A stretch of DNA of 64,000 nt from DATAUD01 sp036268455 (lineage in GTDB: Bacteria; Verrucomicrobiota; Verrucomicrobiia; Limisphaerales; Palsa-1400). Location of the stretch: contig DATAUD010000101.1 of NCBI GenBank assembly GCA_036268455.1, forward strand, positions 1 to 64,000, read 5' to 3'. The translations under genes were made by a program, and so were the position numbers. Below, one piece after another: positions 9,401-18,000 of this stretch. Positions within the stretch are counted from its first letter, which is position 1. Every line of letters begins with the position of its first letter. The notes beneath the pieces are model-generated. The model made no database searches. It was not told the DNA's origin and saw nothing but the letters and a program-made list of their open reading frames with translations.

Positions 9401-9961
9401 CGTATGGTCTCCTGTCGCCGGGAGGGGCCAAATGCCATTCACAGTAGCGTAGTTGAAGGTCGCACCCGGACCCCCAAAAGCCTGCACGTTTCGACTGCTT
9501 TCATTCAAGATCCCGAAATCAACACCGCCGGTATTAAACCGATCGTTACTGCCGCCAATCGAGCCGATGTAATCGCAAAAACCGGCCGCCACCCACGTGC
9601 CTGGATTACCGTTGAAGTCAACTGTGGCATTCAAGGTGTAAACATAACCGGGTTGCGCTGCGAACGGCAAAAGCCAGGCGTCTCCCTGCGCGGTGCCCAT
9701 GGCGCCATTTGCGTAAAGAGCATTGGTGTCATTGCCTCCTAACGCATCAACCCAGTTTGTGTCGCTTTTTCCGCCTAAAACGCCGGCTTCATAGTCGGCC
9801 AGGGTGTTGGTGATGCTTACTGTTCCATCGCCGTCAAAGGCGTTGGAATAGATAAGCGTTGCACCCGTCAAGGAATTCGAATAGCTCTGCGCGTTTGCCA
9901 TGGAACAGCAAAACACGGCCATGATTCCGGCGCATAATAAAGTTTTAAGGTTTTTCTTCAT
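6404..9961 (-). CDS. Large secreted protein with Ig-like and LamG domains
   Basis: A 1185-residue exported protein with a signal peptide ending SMANA|QSYS. In order it shows: an N-terminal beta domain (from TLIYSNAFDGDG, about 35-250); Ig-like domains with the Y-x-W core (PFYQWFDDGVAVAGATNASL and a second copy with HPLYYQWLTNGAAVAG); a LamG/concanavalin-like domain (about 450-680, with TFSVQAWV, NWHFIVGV and LTLYVDG); a further Ig-like piece; a second copy of the N-terminal domain (ILYSNDFDGGAWS, about 780-1010); another Ig-like segment; and a C-terminal module ending VFYRLLYQP. LamG and Ig-like domains usually bind glycans or other surface proteins. No catalytic motif is seen, so a surface or matrix adhesion role is inferred. 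A candidate operator and promoter lie upstream at 10088-10136. Confidence 0.85.
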   Translation of the reverse strand: MKKNLKTLLCAGIMAVFCCSMANAQSYSNSLTGATLIYSNAFDGDGTVSITNTLADYEAGVLGGKSDTNWVDALGGNDTNALYANGAMGTAQGDAWLLPFAAQPGYVYTLNATVDFNGNPGTWVAAGFCDYIGSIGGSNDRFNTGGVDFGILNESSRNVQAFGGPGATFNYATVNGIWPLPATGDHTLTQILDTTGAKWVAATFVDGVQAGTNYTYPTSNPTVLGVGLSQNGGNYGLSADTFSWAGFALSAAPEVITKQPVSATVAAGVVFTNTVTVAATAPFYQWFDDGVAVAGATNASLVLNPVTASDASTNYYVVITNSLGGSVTSAPFSLVVYSAPTISAAYPVTYTNVTTLYGGTNSNGTNYPGSSPTFSLSVIGQHPLYYQWLTNGAAVAGATNASLTLTNCQLNGPTNISCVITNVGGSASNTWLASYLPTPPAPFVDTVLSFTPAGFWRLNEGPDDGYGDDGAIAFDYASANNGLYTNAVLGYPGFTNTDPTDASALFDYAGSDSGVFGIQGIDFSNTPSATFSVQAWVNGPSFQPSGACLIAKGYNGGEEFALDISGNDYRFLVRNAAGAASSVTAPTGPDNNWHFIVGVCDEVNGLLTLYVDGLTVGSATIASGGGIFPSPMPISIGARGAAPGDYDSLQFNGYLSDLAVYKSALTSGQVATLYTSGGFSLGFTFVLPLPPTNAVFLANTTLTIPAQVFAQPPIGYYWSNLTTGVIMGSGETNALGNLNATLTIPNAPASLSGDELELVVTNATFSTNWFTTLFSPPPPVTLDYSSDILYSNDFDGGAWSIAGMPLTAANSLVGGTNTTWTDALGVNDTGSMMASGVDAATLGDSWVLPFTPHSGYVYTVSASLTFSGNPGSWVGLGFAQRVPTNAAVGYGRFSDGGTVPPDEGPNGYDWIILTEGSGNVQYFVGPGGSTQVTSMNGFFTAGVGTHTVQVVLDTTAAQWVMYAYVDDVSAGTNTYTSNPPIGAVGITQTTQTTPGDVQWNYFSLSQVAPNGVPPYLLSASPPTNVTLQPDASLSIPVTAFGSAPIGYYWSNTNTGDILGSGTTNSLEPLNANLSVSDVPGSWNGDTLSLVVTNAYGTNISLVTLNVTSSINTTPTNIIVTITNNNLYLSWPVDQTGFTLQAQTNPVTVGLTTNWVDVPGSTLTNQVEFPINPTNGTVFYRLLYQP

Positions 9962-10087
9962 ATCTCGTTGGATTTGTTTGTTACCGTGCTGGTTTGGACG
10001 AAATCGAATGGGCGCGAGCGGTCGTGATGAATGCCCGGCTGGTTGGGACGACAGTCTTTTCTAAAAGGATGGCGTGCATGCGTTGTG

Positions 10088-10136
10088 ACACTACGAAGAG
10101 GGAGCAGCCCCGTCCATACCCCCAATCGGGTGTATG
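10088..10136 (-). promoter_or_regulatory. Candidate operator palindrome with -10 element upstream of the LamG gene
   Basis: Positions 10115-10136 form an imperfect 22-bp palindrome with half-sites CATACCCCC and GGGTGTATG around AAT-C. On the minus strand it is followed 21 bases later by TAGTGT (10093-10088), a plausible -10 of the TA---T kind. A start near 10081 would put the palindrome centre near -44, the usual place for an activator touching RNA polymerase. It lies between the NarL-type regulator gene and the LamG gene, so that regulator is a natural candidate to bind it. This is inferred from position only. Confidence 0.4.
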
Positions 10137-10153
10137 AAGAATTACCGCCGCGA

Positions 10154-10864
10154 TTATCCCGCCTTTTCGGGGCCGGGACCGGGATTTTTGGCGCGCGTGG
10201 CGGCGTAACGGATCACCGCTTCGGTGCGGCAACGAACGTGCAATTTGTCGTAAACAGTTTTCAGATAACTGCGGACTGTTTCGATGCTTAGCGACAAATG
10301 ATCGGCGATTTCTTTGTTTGACAGGCCATGCGAGAGCAGGCCCAACACTTCAATTTCGCGTGTGGACAAGTGGGCCTCGTTGCGGGGATTGGCCGGAGGA
10401 CGCCGGAAGGAGCGAACCACCCGCCGGGCGATGGCGCTGCTCATGGGCGCGCCGCCGGCAAGAACATCCAACAACGCCGCGCGCAAATCCGCGGGCCGGG
10501 AGCGTTTGAGCAAATAACCGTCGGCGCCCGCTTCGAGGGCGCGGAAGATCAGTTCATCGTCGTCAAGGACGGTCAAAATGACAATCGGCGTGGAGGGCAG
10601 CACTTCTTTCAAACGCGAAGTGCATTCAATTCCGGACATGCGGGGAAGACGGATGTCCATCAGGATCACGTCGGGCGCGACAGTAGGAATCAGGCGATAC
10701 GCCTCCTCGGCCGACGCATAGGTGCCGGCGCACACAAAGCCTCCGAGTGATTCGATGATTTGCACCCAACTCCGGCAGAGCTCCGGCTGGTCTTCCACGA
10801 GGACAACGCTGATGCATGATCGCGCGGCGGGCACGGTGGGATTTTTTGTCGCGGGAGAATTCAT
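10154..10864 (-). CDS. Two-component response regulator, NarL/LuxR type
   Basis: A 236-residue DNA-binding response regulator. The receiver domain (about 18-135) contains the acidic pair in VVLVEDQPE, the phosphoacceptor D70 in ILMDIRLPRMSG, the T in VILTVLDD and K in YLLKRS. The C-terminal LuxR-type helix-turn-helix (about 165-225) has the signature LSTREIEVLGLLSHGLSNKE and SIETVRSYLKTVYDKL. When phosphorylated such proteins dimerise and bind palindromic operators. The gene overlaps the upstream histidine kinase by 4 bp (ATGA), which makes that kinase its obvious partner. Likely targets nearby are the LamG gene and its pseudopilin downstream, given the palindrome at 10115-10136. Confidence 0.93.
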   Translation of the reverse strand: MNSPATKNPTVPAARSCISVVLVEDQPELCRSWVQIIESLGGFVCAGTYASAEEAYRLIPTVAPDVILMDIRLPRMSGIECTSRLKEVLPSTPIVILTVLDDDELIFRALEAGADGYLLKRSRPADLRAALLDVLAGGAPMSSAIARRVVRSFRRPPANPRNEAHLSTREIEVLGLLSHGLSNKEIADHLSLSIETVRSYLKTVYDKLHVRCRTEAVIRYAATRAKNPGPGPEKAG

Positions 10865-12384
10865 CCGTCACGGCGCCCGGATGCGGCCCATGGCCCGCCC
10901 TGGCGCTCCACGCATTCATCGCGTTCCACGACTCCCGTGGCGGAATCCTTCAACGGATGCAAACGGAAGACGAAGCGCAGCCCGGAAGGCTGCTTCAGAG
11001 GAACTTGAAAACGGACCTCGCAACCCTCGTGCGGGCGGCTGAGGACTTCGCATTTGCCTCCGATCTCGGCCATGCGCAGTCTCATATTGTTCAAACCGTT
11101 GCGTTCGGGGCTCACGGAAGCGGCATCAAAACCGCGGCCATTATCCGCGACGACGACCTTCAACCAAGAACCCTCCAGGCGGATATGCAACGTGAGTTCC
11201 GTGGCTTCGGAATGCTTCGCCGCGTTGTTGAGAGCCTCCTTTACTGTCAAAAATATATTGCGGCGCGCGAACTGCCCCAGCGTTTTCGGCGGCGGTTCCT
11301 GGGGTGCGTCAAACCGGCAGCGAATGGAGGACGATTCGAGGAAACGCTGGGCGTATTTGCACACGTAGATGACGAAATCCTCCAAAGTGTCCTTCTGCGA
11401 GTTGATGATCCATACGACTTCATCGATTGTTGATAAAATGCTGCGCGCTCCGTCGCACATCCGAGAGATCGGCGCCTCCGGGGCCGGGGCGGTCTCCATT
11501 TGCGCCACTTCGCCGATCAGGAGCAACTGCGTCAGCTTCGAGCCGAGGTCGTCGTGAATGTCCCGCGCGATGCGATCACGTTCGGCCTGCACCAGACGAT
11601 GGGCTTTGGACTGGGTCAGGAGCTGAATCAGCAGAAAAAGACAGGCGCTGACCAAAATCGCCCCTCCGGTGAAAAGGCCGATTTGAAAGTCCCGGCGTTG
11701 CCAGACCGGCAGGGGCCGGGGCATCTTTGCACGAATGTGCAGCACCGAAATCGGCACATCCCACCAGGGAACGCGGCCGAAATTTTGCGCTACTGCCGCA
11801 TGGGGCCACGAATCGGGGGCGATGAGGGCCGTTTCCCAGTCATGATAGCCATTAGGCACGGAACGCCACGACAGATCGGAACGAAGTTCCAGCGTTTGGC
11901 CGTCGGCCATTTCCAGACGCATCCCCATAACGACGCCCGCCTGGTCATTGTCATTGAAGCCTTCGACCGCCAGCGCGTGCAGGCCGGATTTCAACGGGCC
12001 TTCCAGGTAATAAATGCTCAACGTTCGCCAATCACTGCCGCTGCCTAGTTCCTGGCCGTCGAGCCAGATCGTGTAAGCGTTATCCGCCGCAATCCGCAAT
12101 TCGGCTCGAACAACCCGGTTGGTGGCGGGGATTTCAAAACTCTTCCACAATCGGACCGTTTGCTTGTTCGACGTCACTTTGTCCCACATCCATATCCCGA
12201 GACCGTTGGTGACTTCGGGCCGGGCTTTGGCGACGTAAATCGTCGGATAACTGGCGGAACTCTCCGCCAAACCGTCGCCGGCCGGCGCGGAATGCAAAAA
12301 GCAGGCGGCCTGGAGAAGAAAGAAAATGCCGCTCAGGAAAAATTTCCTTCCTGCGCAGGCGGCTCCTGGAAATTGCGAATTCAC
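10861..12384 (-). CDS. Membrane histidine kinase with jelly-roll sugar-binding-like sensor
   Basis: A 507-residue sensor kinase of the HisKA_3 (NarX/DesK) class starting at GTG 12384. A signal/anchor segment is followed by an extracytoplasmic domain (about 45-220). Its strands, such as RAELRIAADNAYTIWLDGQE, resemble the galactose-binding jelly-roll domains of GH2/GH78 enzymes. Then come one membrane helix (about 235-260, IGLFTGGAILVSACLFLLIQ), the dimerisation helix with phosphoacceptor H277 in RDIHDDLGSKLTQ, and an ATPase domain with N-box EALNNAAKHS and G-box DNGRGFD. The last 50 residues are a poorly conserved tail. It overlaps its response regulator by 4 bp. Sensing of an external carbohydrate is inferred from the fold resemblance and from the glycan-related genes around it. 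Confidence 0.9.
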   Translation of the reverse strand: MNSQFPGAACAGRKFFLSGIFFLLQAACFLHSAPAGDGLAESSASYPTIYVAKARPEVTNGLGIWMWDKVTSNKQTVRLWKSFEIPATNRVVRAELRIAADNAYTIWLDGQELGSGSDWRTLSIYYLEGPLKSGLHALAVEGFNDNDQAGVVMGMRLEMADGQTLELRSDLSWRSVPNGYHDWETALIAPDSWPHAAVAQNFGRVPWWDVPISVLHIRAKMPRPLPVWQRRDFQIGLFTGGAILVSACLFLLIQLLTQSKAHRLVQAERDRIARDIHDDLGSKLTQLLLIGEVAQMETAPAPEAPISRMCDGARSILSTIDEVVWIINSQKDTLEDFVIYVCKYAQRFLESSSIRCRFDAPQEPPPKTLGQFARRNIFLTVKEALNNAAKHSEATELTLHIRLEGSWLKVVVADNGRGFDAASVSPERNGLNNMRLRMAEIGGKCEVLSRPHEGCEVRFQVPLKQPSGLRFVFRLHPLKDSATGVVERDECVERQGGPWAASGRRDG

Positions 12385-12556
12385 GGGTAGTGCGGAATGT
12401 CTTATCTGAGATGTTATTTTCTGTTGGACAGCGCGTCAACGTGATTTCGCGCAACCGAATGCCTAATGCAAATCCCGGTGCTCGAATAGGGGTTTACCAG
12501 TTAGTTGACAGCTTGACTTATGGCGGGGGCGGCGGATGTTTTCGACAGGGAAAATT

Positions 12557-12913
12557 ATGAAAAAAGCTAACTTGATCCTTTTTGGGGCCGTCGTTTCAGC
12601 ATGTTCTCTTTTTCTTTTGGCGCCCGGATGCGCCGTCGAAGCCAGAGGACCGGGAGGGGGAGTGGCCGTATCCACAGAGCCAGGAGTTGTGTACGCGGAC
12701 GCGGCGCCGCCTGCGCCATTGGACGAGACGGTGCCGGTGTCGCCGGGGCCTGATTTTGTCTGGATTGGGGGCGGTTGGGTCTGGGGCGGGAGCCGGTGGG
12801 ATTGGGAACGAGGGCGTTGGGCGCAGCCACCTCACGCGGGGGCGCACTGGGTTCCGCATCATTACGAATATCGTAATGGCCGGCACGCATTTGTGCGCGG
12901 CGGCTGGAGGTAG
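12557..12913 (+). CDS. YXWGXW-repeat lipoprotein
   Basis: A 118-residue exported protein. I start it at ATG 12557 (MKKANLILFG), which gives a lipoprotein-type signal with a lipobox-like LAPGC and the modifiable Cys at residue 25. The mature part is rich in Gly, Trp and Arg and carries the repeated W-G/E-x-x-x-W pattern of the YXWGXW family (FVWIGGGWVWGGSRWDWERG, then GAHWVPHHYEYRNGRHAF). Members are small envelope proteins of unknown function, frequent in Verrucomicrobiota and other Gram-negative groups. It is transcribed away from the kinase gene. Confidence 0.8.
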   Translation: MKKANLILFGAVVSACSLFLLAPGCAVEARGPGGGVAVSTEPGVVYADAAPPAPLDETVPVSPGPDFVWIGGGWVWGGSRWDWERGRWAQPPHAGAHWVPHHYEYRNGRHAFVRGGWR

Positions 12914-13014
12914 AATTTCCAAATGCCGCGTTGCGCGACTCGCGCAAAAGAAACTTTCCAGAGCCGTCCCTGAATGGTATTAATAGGGACGGACGCGCGT
13001 TGAGCACGCACGGC

Positions 13015-15021
13015 ATGGAAATAAAAACGATCAAAATACTGCTCGTCGAGGACAATCCCGATGATGTGTTCTTCCTACGGATGGTGCTCCACAAGGTCAC
13101 GGGAACCCATTTCGAGCTTCACCCTGTCAAAACTCTCGCCGCCGGGCTGACCCGTCTCGCCGAAGGAAATATCGATGTAGTGCTGCTCGATTTAACCCTG
13201 CCGGACAGCACCGGGATGGACACATTCCGCTCCATCAAGATGCACGCCAGGGATGTGCCGATCATCGTCTTGAGCGGCACGGACGACGAAACCCTGGCCG
13301 TCAACGCCGTGCACGCGGGGGCCGAGGATTATCTGGTGAAGGGCCGCGTGGACAGCCAGCTTATCACGCGCGCGATTATTTACGCCATCGAACGCACAGA
13401 ATCCAAGCGGGCGGTGTTGCAGGCGGAAGAGAGATACCGCGGGATTTTCGAGAACTCGATTGCCGGGATTTTTCAAACCTCACCGGAAGGCGCTTACCTG
13501 GATGTCAATCCCGCTTTGATTCGCATTTACGGTTACAGCAGCCGGCAGGAATTGATGTCCTCGATCAGCGACATCGCCAAATTGCTTTACGTGGATCCGC
13601 ATCGGCGCGCCGATTTTGTCAAGCTGATGCAGGAACGCGGCGTGGTGCAGGATTTCGAATCGCAAATCTACCGCAAGGACGGGTCGATTATCTGGATTTC
13701 CGAAAACGCCCGCGCGGTAAAGAACGACCAGGGCAAAATTCTATACTACGAAGGGATGGTCGAAGACATCACCGCGCGCAAAGAGGCCGAGGAAAAAGTC
13801 CGCTTTTCGGAACTCCGTTTCCGCTCCATCTGGCAAAAATCGTTCGACGGAATGCGTCTCACTGATGAGGACGGCATCATCCTGGCCGTAAATCCGGCCT
13901 TTTGCCAGATCGTCGGAGCGCCCGCTGATGTGCTGGTGGGCCGCCCTTATACGTGCATGTACGCGGAGAGCGCGGATCTTGGGGAAATGATGCAGAAATA
14001 CCGCGAGCGTTTTGCGCAAAACAAAATCGACAGCCAGCTCGAACGCCAGGTCATTCTTCGTTCCGGCAAAACGGTCGATGTTGAGTTGTCCAATTCGTTT
14101 GTCGAAGTCGAGGGAGGCCGGACGCTTTTGCTGAGTGTTTTTCGGGACGTCACGGTGCGCAAGCGGGCGGAAGAACGCGAGCGAGAAGTCAATGCGGAAC
14201 TCGCCCGCAGCCAGTCCGAGTTGCGCAAGAAAAACGAGATTCTCGAAGACGATCTTAAAATGGCGCGGGACATCCAACAGGCGATCCTGCCTCAGCAATA
14301 TCCGACATTCCCGCCGGGAGCTACGGAGGCGGATAGCTTGCTGCACTTCTGTCATCGCTATCACCCCACCGGGCAGGTCGGGGGAGATTTTTTCAACGTC
14401 CTGGCGCTTTCGGACACGACGGCTGGATTATTTATTTGCGACGTTATGGGACATGGCGTCCGCTCCGCGCTGGTGACGGCGATGGTGCGCGGGTTGGTGG
14501 AGGAATTAAGGCCGATTGCTTTGGACCCAGGCCAGTTATTGACACGCATCAACTCCGATCTCCGGACCATTTTACAACAAACGGGCACTCCCTTATTCAC
14601 GACGGCATTCTATCTTGTGGCGGATCTGGAGCGGCGTCAGATTTCTTATTCCAACGCAGGGCATCCGCGGCCTTTTTTGGTTCATCGGCTGAAAGGGACG
14701 GTGGAAATTTTGAAAAATACGGATGGCAAATCGCGGGCCGCCCTGGGATTGTTTGCCGAATCGGTTTATCCCACCGCGACCTGTGAAGTGAGCGCGGGCG
14801 ACCTGATGATGTTATTTACCGACGGTCTCTACGAAGTGGAGGGACCGAATGGCGAACAATTTAGCCAGGACCTTTTGCTGGAAGCCGTTCGCAAGCACGC
14901 CGCGCTGCATTGCTCGGATCTTTTCACCGCGATTCTGAGCGAAATTCAGCAATTCTCCGGCAATCACGAATTCTCCGACGATGTCTGCATGGTCGGGATG
15001 GAAGTGTCCGAGAAATTCTGA
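13015..15021 (+). CDS. Response regulator with two PAS domains and PP2C (RsbU/SpoIIE) phosphatase
   Basis: A 668-residue cytoplasmic signalling protein. I start it at ATG 13015, directly before the receiver domain (MEIKTIKILLVEDNPDD); the longer frame from 12931 adds nothing conserved. The receiver has phosphoacceptor D59 in VVLLDLTLPDS and K in YLVKGR. Two PAS domains follow (YRGIFENSIAGIFQTSPEGA and FRSIWQKSFDGMRLTDEDG), each with a PAC-like tail. A short coiled coil comes next, then a PPM/PP2C-like phosphatase (about 430-665) with metal-binding Asp residues in GQVGGDFFNV and FTDGLYEVEG. Such proteins dephosphorylate anti-sigma-factor antagonists in partner-switching pathways, but no anti-sigma or STAS gene lies beside it. 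It is probably monocistronic. Confidence 0.92.
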   Translation: MEIKTIKILLVEDNPDDVFFLRMVLHKVTGTHFELHPVKTLAAGLTRLAEGNIDVVLLDLTLPDSTGMDTFRSIKMHARDVPIIVLSGTDDETLAVNAVHAGAEDYLVKGRVDSQLITRAIIYAIERTESKRAVLQAEERYRGIFENSIAGIFQTSPEGAYLDVNPALIRIYGYSSRQELMSSISDIAKLLYVDPHRRADFVKLMQERGVVQDFESQIYRKDGSIIWISENARAVKNDQGKILYYEGMVEDITARKEAEEKVRFSELRFRSIWQKSFDGMRLTDEDGIILAVNPAFCQIVGAPADVLVGRPYTCMYAESADLGEMMQKYRERFAQNKIDSQLERQVILRSGKTVDVELSNSFVEVEGGRTLLLSVFRDVTVRKRAEEREREVNAELARSQSELRKKNEILEDDLKMARDIQQAILPQQYPTFPPGATEADSLLHFCHRYHPTGQVGGDFFNVLALSDTTAGLFICDVMGHGVRSALVTAMVRGLVEELRPIALDPGQLLTRINSDLRTILQQTGTPLFTTAFYLVADLERRQISYSNAGHPRPFLVHRLKGTVEILKNTDGKSRAALGLFAESVYPTATCEVSAGDLMMLFTDGLYEVEGPNGEQFSQDLLLEAVRKHAALHCSDLFTAILSEIQQFSGNHEFSDDVCMVGMEVSEKF

Positions 15022-15080
15022 CGCGGCCCACCGCATGAACATGTCGTTTCTTCAACGGCAAAATCTTCTATAATGAAAGA

Positions 15081-18000
15081 ATGCCGCGTCGCCTTCAACT
15101 GTGCCTGATTCTTTTGCTGGCCTCCCTGGCGGCCGGGAACGCCGGGGCTGAGGCGATGCTGGAGTTGTTCCAGATGACATGGAACCAGGTGGCCCAAAAA
15201 ATGCCGGAGATCGCCGAGGCGGGCTACGACAGTCTGTGGCTGCCGAATCCAGCCAAGGGCAACAGCGGCGGCTATTCGGTCGGCTACGATGTATTTGATC
15301 CGTTTGATCTGGGCGGCGCCAACCAGCAAGGGACAATCGCCACCGCCTACGGCACACAGGCTCAATTGATCCAGATGGTGCAAATCGCCCATCGGTTTGG
15401 CATTCGCGTCTATTTCGACAATGTGATGAATCACCGGTCGTCGGTCGTGCCGGCCTATCCCGGTTCAGGCACGCCGACCAATTATTATCCCGGGCTGATT
15501 CCGCAGGATTTTCACTTGCAAACCGTCTCGGGCGGATACCAAAACTGGCCGGATGTCAGCGAATGGTGCGATGTCCAAAACGTCGAAAACCAGCCGCTCC
15601 TGGGATTGTGCGATCTGGCGCAGGAGCCGGGCACAGTCAATTGGAACTTTGGCCGCACTTTGGGTGACACGACGAACAAACCGGTCTTCGTCCGATTTCC
15701 CGGCAGGACGGATCTATACATGGACACCAATGGGCCGTTGTTGGGGATTGGCTGGGGAGGCGCAGGCTGGCGGCCCTTTGACGGCCACGGACAACCAGTG
15801 CCGGAGGACGTCACCACTTATCTCTGCCGCGCGGTGGCATGGACGCTTTACATGACAAAATGCGACGGCTTCCGACTTGACGCGGTAAAGCACGCGCCGG
15901 TGGATTTTTTTGGCGCGGAAACAGGACAGACGGATGACCCGTCCTTTATTGGTTATACGGGCGCGATTCAGGCGATGTATGACTATGTGCACGGCTACGG
16001 CAGCAATGTCACCGGCAATGGCTACGTCGAAACTGACGGGAACCGCAACAGCCTCTTCAACACCGAGGCCGCCCGCAACGACGCCATGATTTTCGGCGAG
16101 TACGAACCGTCGGCGCTGGCCGCCGGCGAGGATTTTTACGACTATTTGCAGTCGGGGCTGCGTCTCCTGAACTTTCCGCTTTACAGTCAAATGAACAGTG
16201 TTTTCGGCGGCGCATCGATGTCCGGCATGGACGGGCGCGACTTCATTCCGCCCGGCGGCAATTGCGACGCCAATGGCAATTTCAGCGCCGCGCAGGCGGT
16301 CAATCTTCCACAGAGCCAAGACAGCGGCAGTTGCTGTCCGGCCAACGAAGGAATGGAGAACGCCTATTTTTTCATGCACGAGGGGCTGCCGATGGTTTAT
16401 TCCGATGGCTTCAATCATAATACCGCCGGCGGGACGCCCATTGTCTCCTACGCTAATTATCTCGGCGAATTTGGCGACAACACGATGCCGGACACGATGT
16501 ATGCGCATAACCAGCTTTCCCGCGGCGGCACCTGGCCGCGCTGGAGCGACCAAAACATCGTCATGTTCGAGCGCTACGACTATCGCGAAGGCAACAGCGC
16601 CCAACCGCAAACGCAGGACGTCGCGCTCTTCGGAATGAATGACAAAACCAGTTATCCCGGAGACATTTCGTTCGATGACGGCATCAACCGCCCAAGCGAC
16701 GGCTATTACCAAAACCCTTCCAACACAACTTCCACCGCCGTCTCAAATTCGCGCGGCCTGGGAATCGTGGTGGGCTTTGCGCCCGGCTCGGTGCTGGCGC
16801 AGCTTGCCAGTTCATCGCCGACGGGTGGCCGCGCCTATCAAAAATTGCTGGTGCATGGCGCGACGACGAATTGGGCGGATGCGACAAATTCCGCAAACGC
16901 CGCCGATCCGACGCAACGGCTGATTTATGTCGGCAGCCAAACCGTTGCCTCTGGCGGCGGCGCGATCGAGCTTACCATTCCGAGCGACTCCTGGGTCATA
17001 TATGGTTACCAATGGCCGGAGCCAAGCCGGTCCGCGCTAACCGACGCAATTGTTTTCCGCCAAAACGGCGCGCTCGCTCCGAGCATGACTGTTTACCGGC
17101 AGGATGGCCCCAACGGAGACCCCAATTACGATCCTCTTTATCCGTTCAAGATGCGCGGTCGTATTGATCAGAACGGAAATGTCATCGGCGGCCAAAATGT
17201 CAGCAATCTGACTTACACCATCGACGTGCCGATCCTGACCAACGCTCCGTTCGACATCCTCGTGCGAAACGACGCCTCGTCGGCAAATACTTTGGTGAAG
17301 CTCGACGGCGGCATCGATCTGAACAGTCAAATGGGCCTTGGGGCGAGCAATACCCACACGGCGCAAGTCCTGGATTTGCGGGACAATAAACCGGGTTACG
17401 CCGACGATGTTTTTCTTGGTTACGAACAAAGCGCGTTTGACTTTCGTTACGGCCCCGAAAAATTTGCCGCCGAACTCACCACGCGGGACAACGTCACCGC
17501 AACGGGCGCGGAAACTTACTCCTACACAGTGGGCGGCACGAACAGCATGGCTTTCGGCGCTGGAAACGAATCGGCAATCACCAACAGCACTGCGGCGTGG
17601 GTCTATCATAATCCCTCCGACATCGTGAACATCGCCACCAACGCGCCGCCGAGCCAGTTGAATCCACTCAGTCCCGCCGCCGGCCAATCGGTGGATATTT
17701 GGGTCAAGGTTGGCTACCAATTCCAAATCAATCAGTGCTCTGTTTACTACACTATCGATGGAAGCAATCCGCAAGGCTCGTATGGCCTGGGCGCGGGCAC
17801 GACAAAAACCGTCGCGGGAACATGGATGGCTCACGATCAAACCGATTCCACGATTGATTGGTGGAAAGCCACCATTCCAGCCGGCGCCAACAACGCCGGT
17901 GCGACCCTCCGCTATGCCGTCGCGCTCTTCAATAACAATATCCAGCCTATTTCAGACGCAGTCCCGGACAAGCTCTACGGGCTGAACGAATCGTCAATCA

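Noticed and set aside
15714..16712. 332-codon minus-strand frame inside the amylase-family gene
   Set aside because: Antisense shadow. It is Val/Ala/His-rich without family features, while the sense strand shows the GH13 catalytic motifs.
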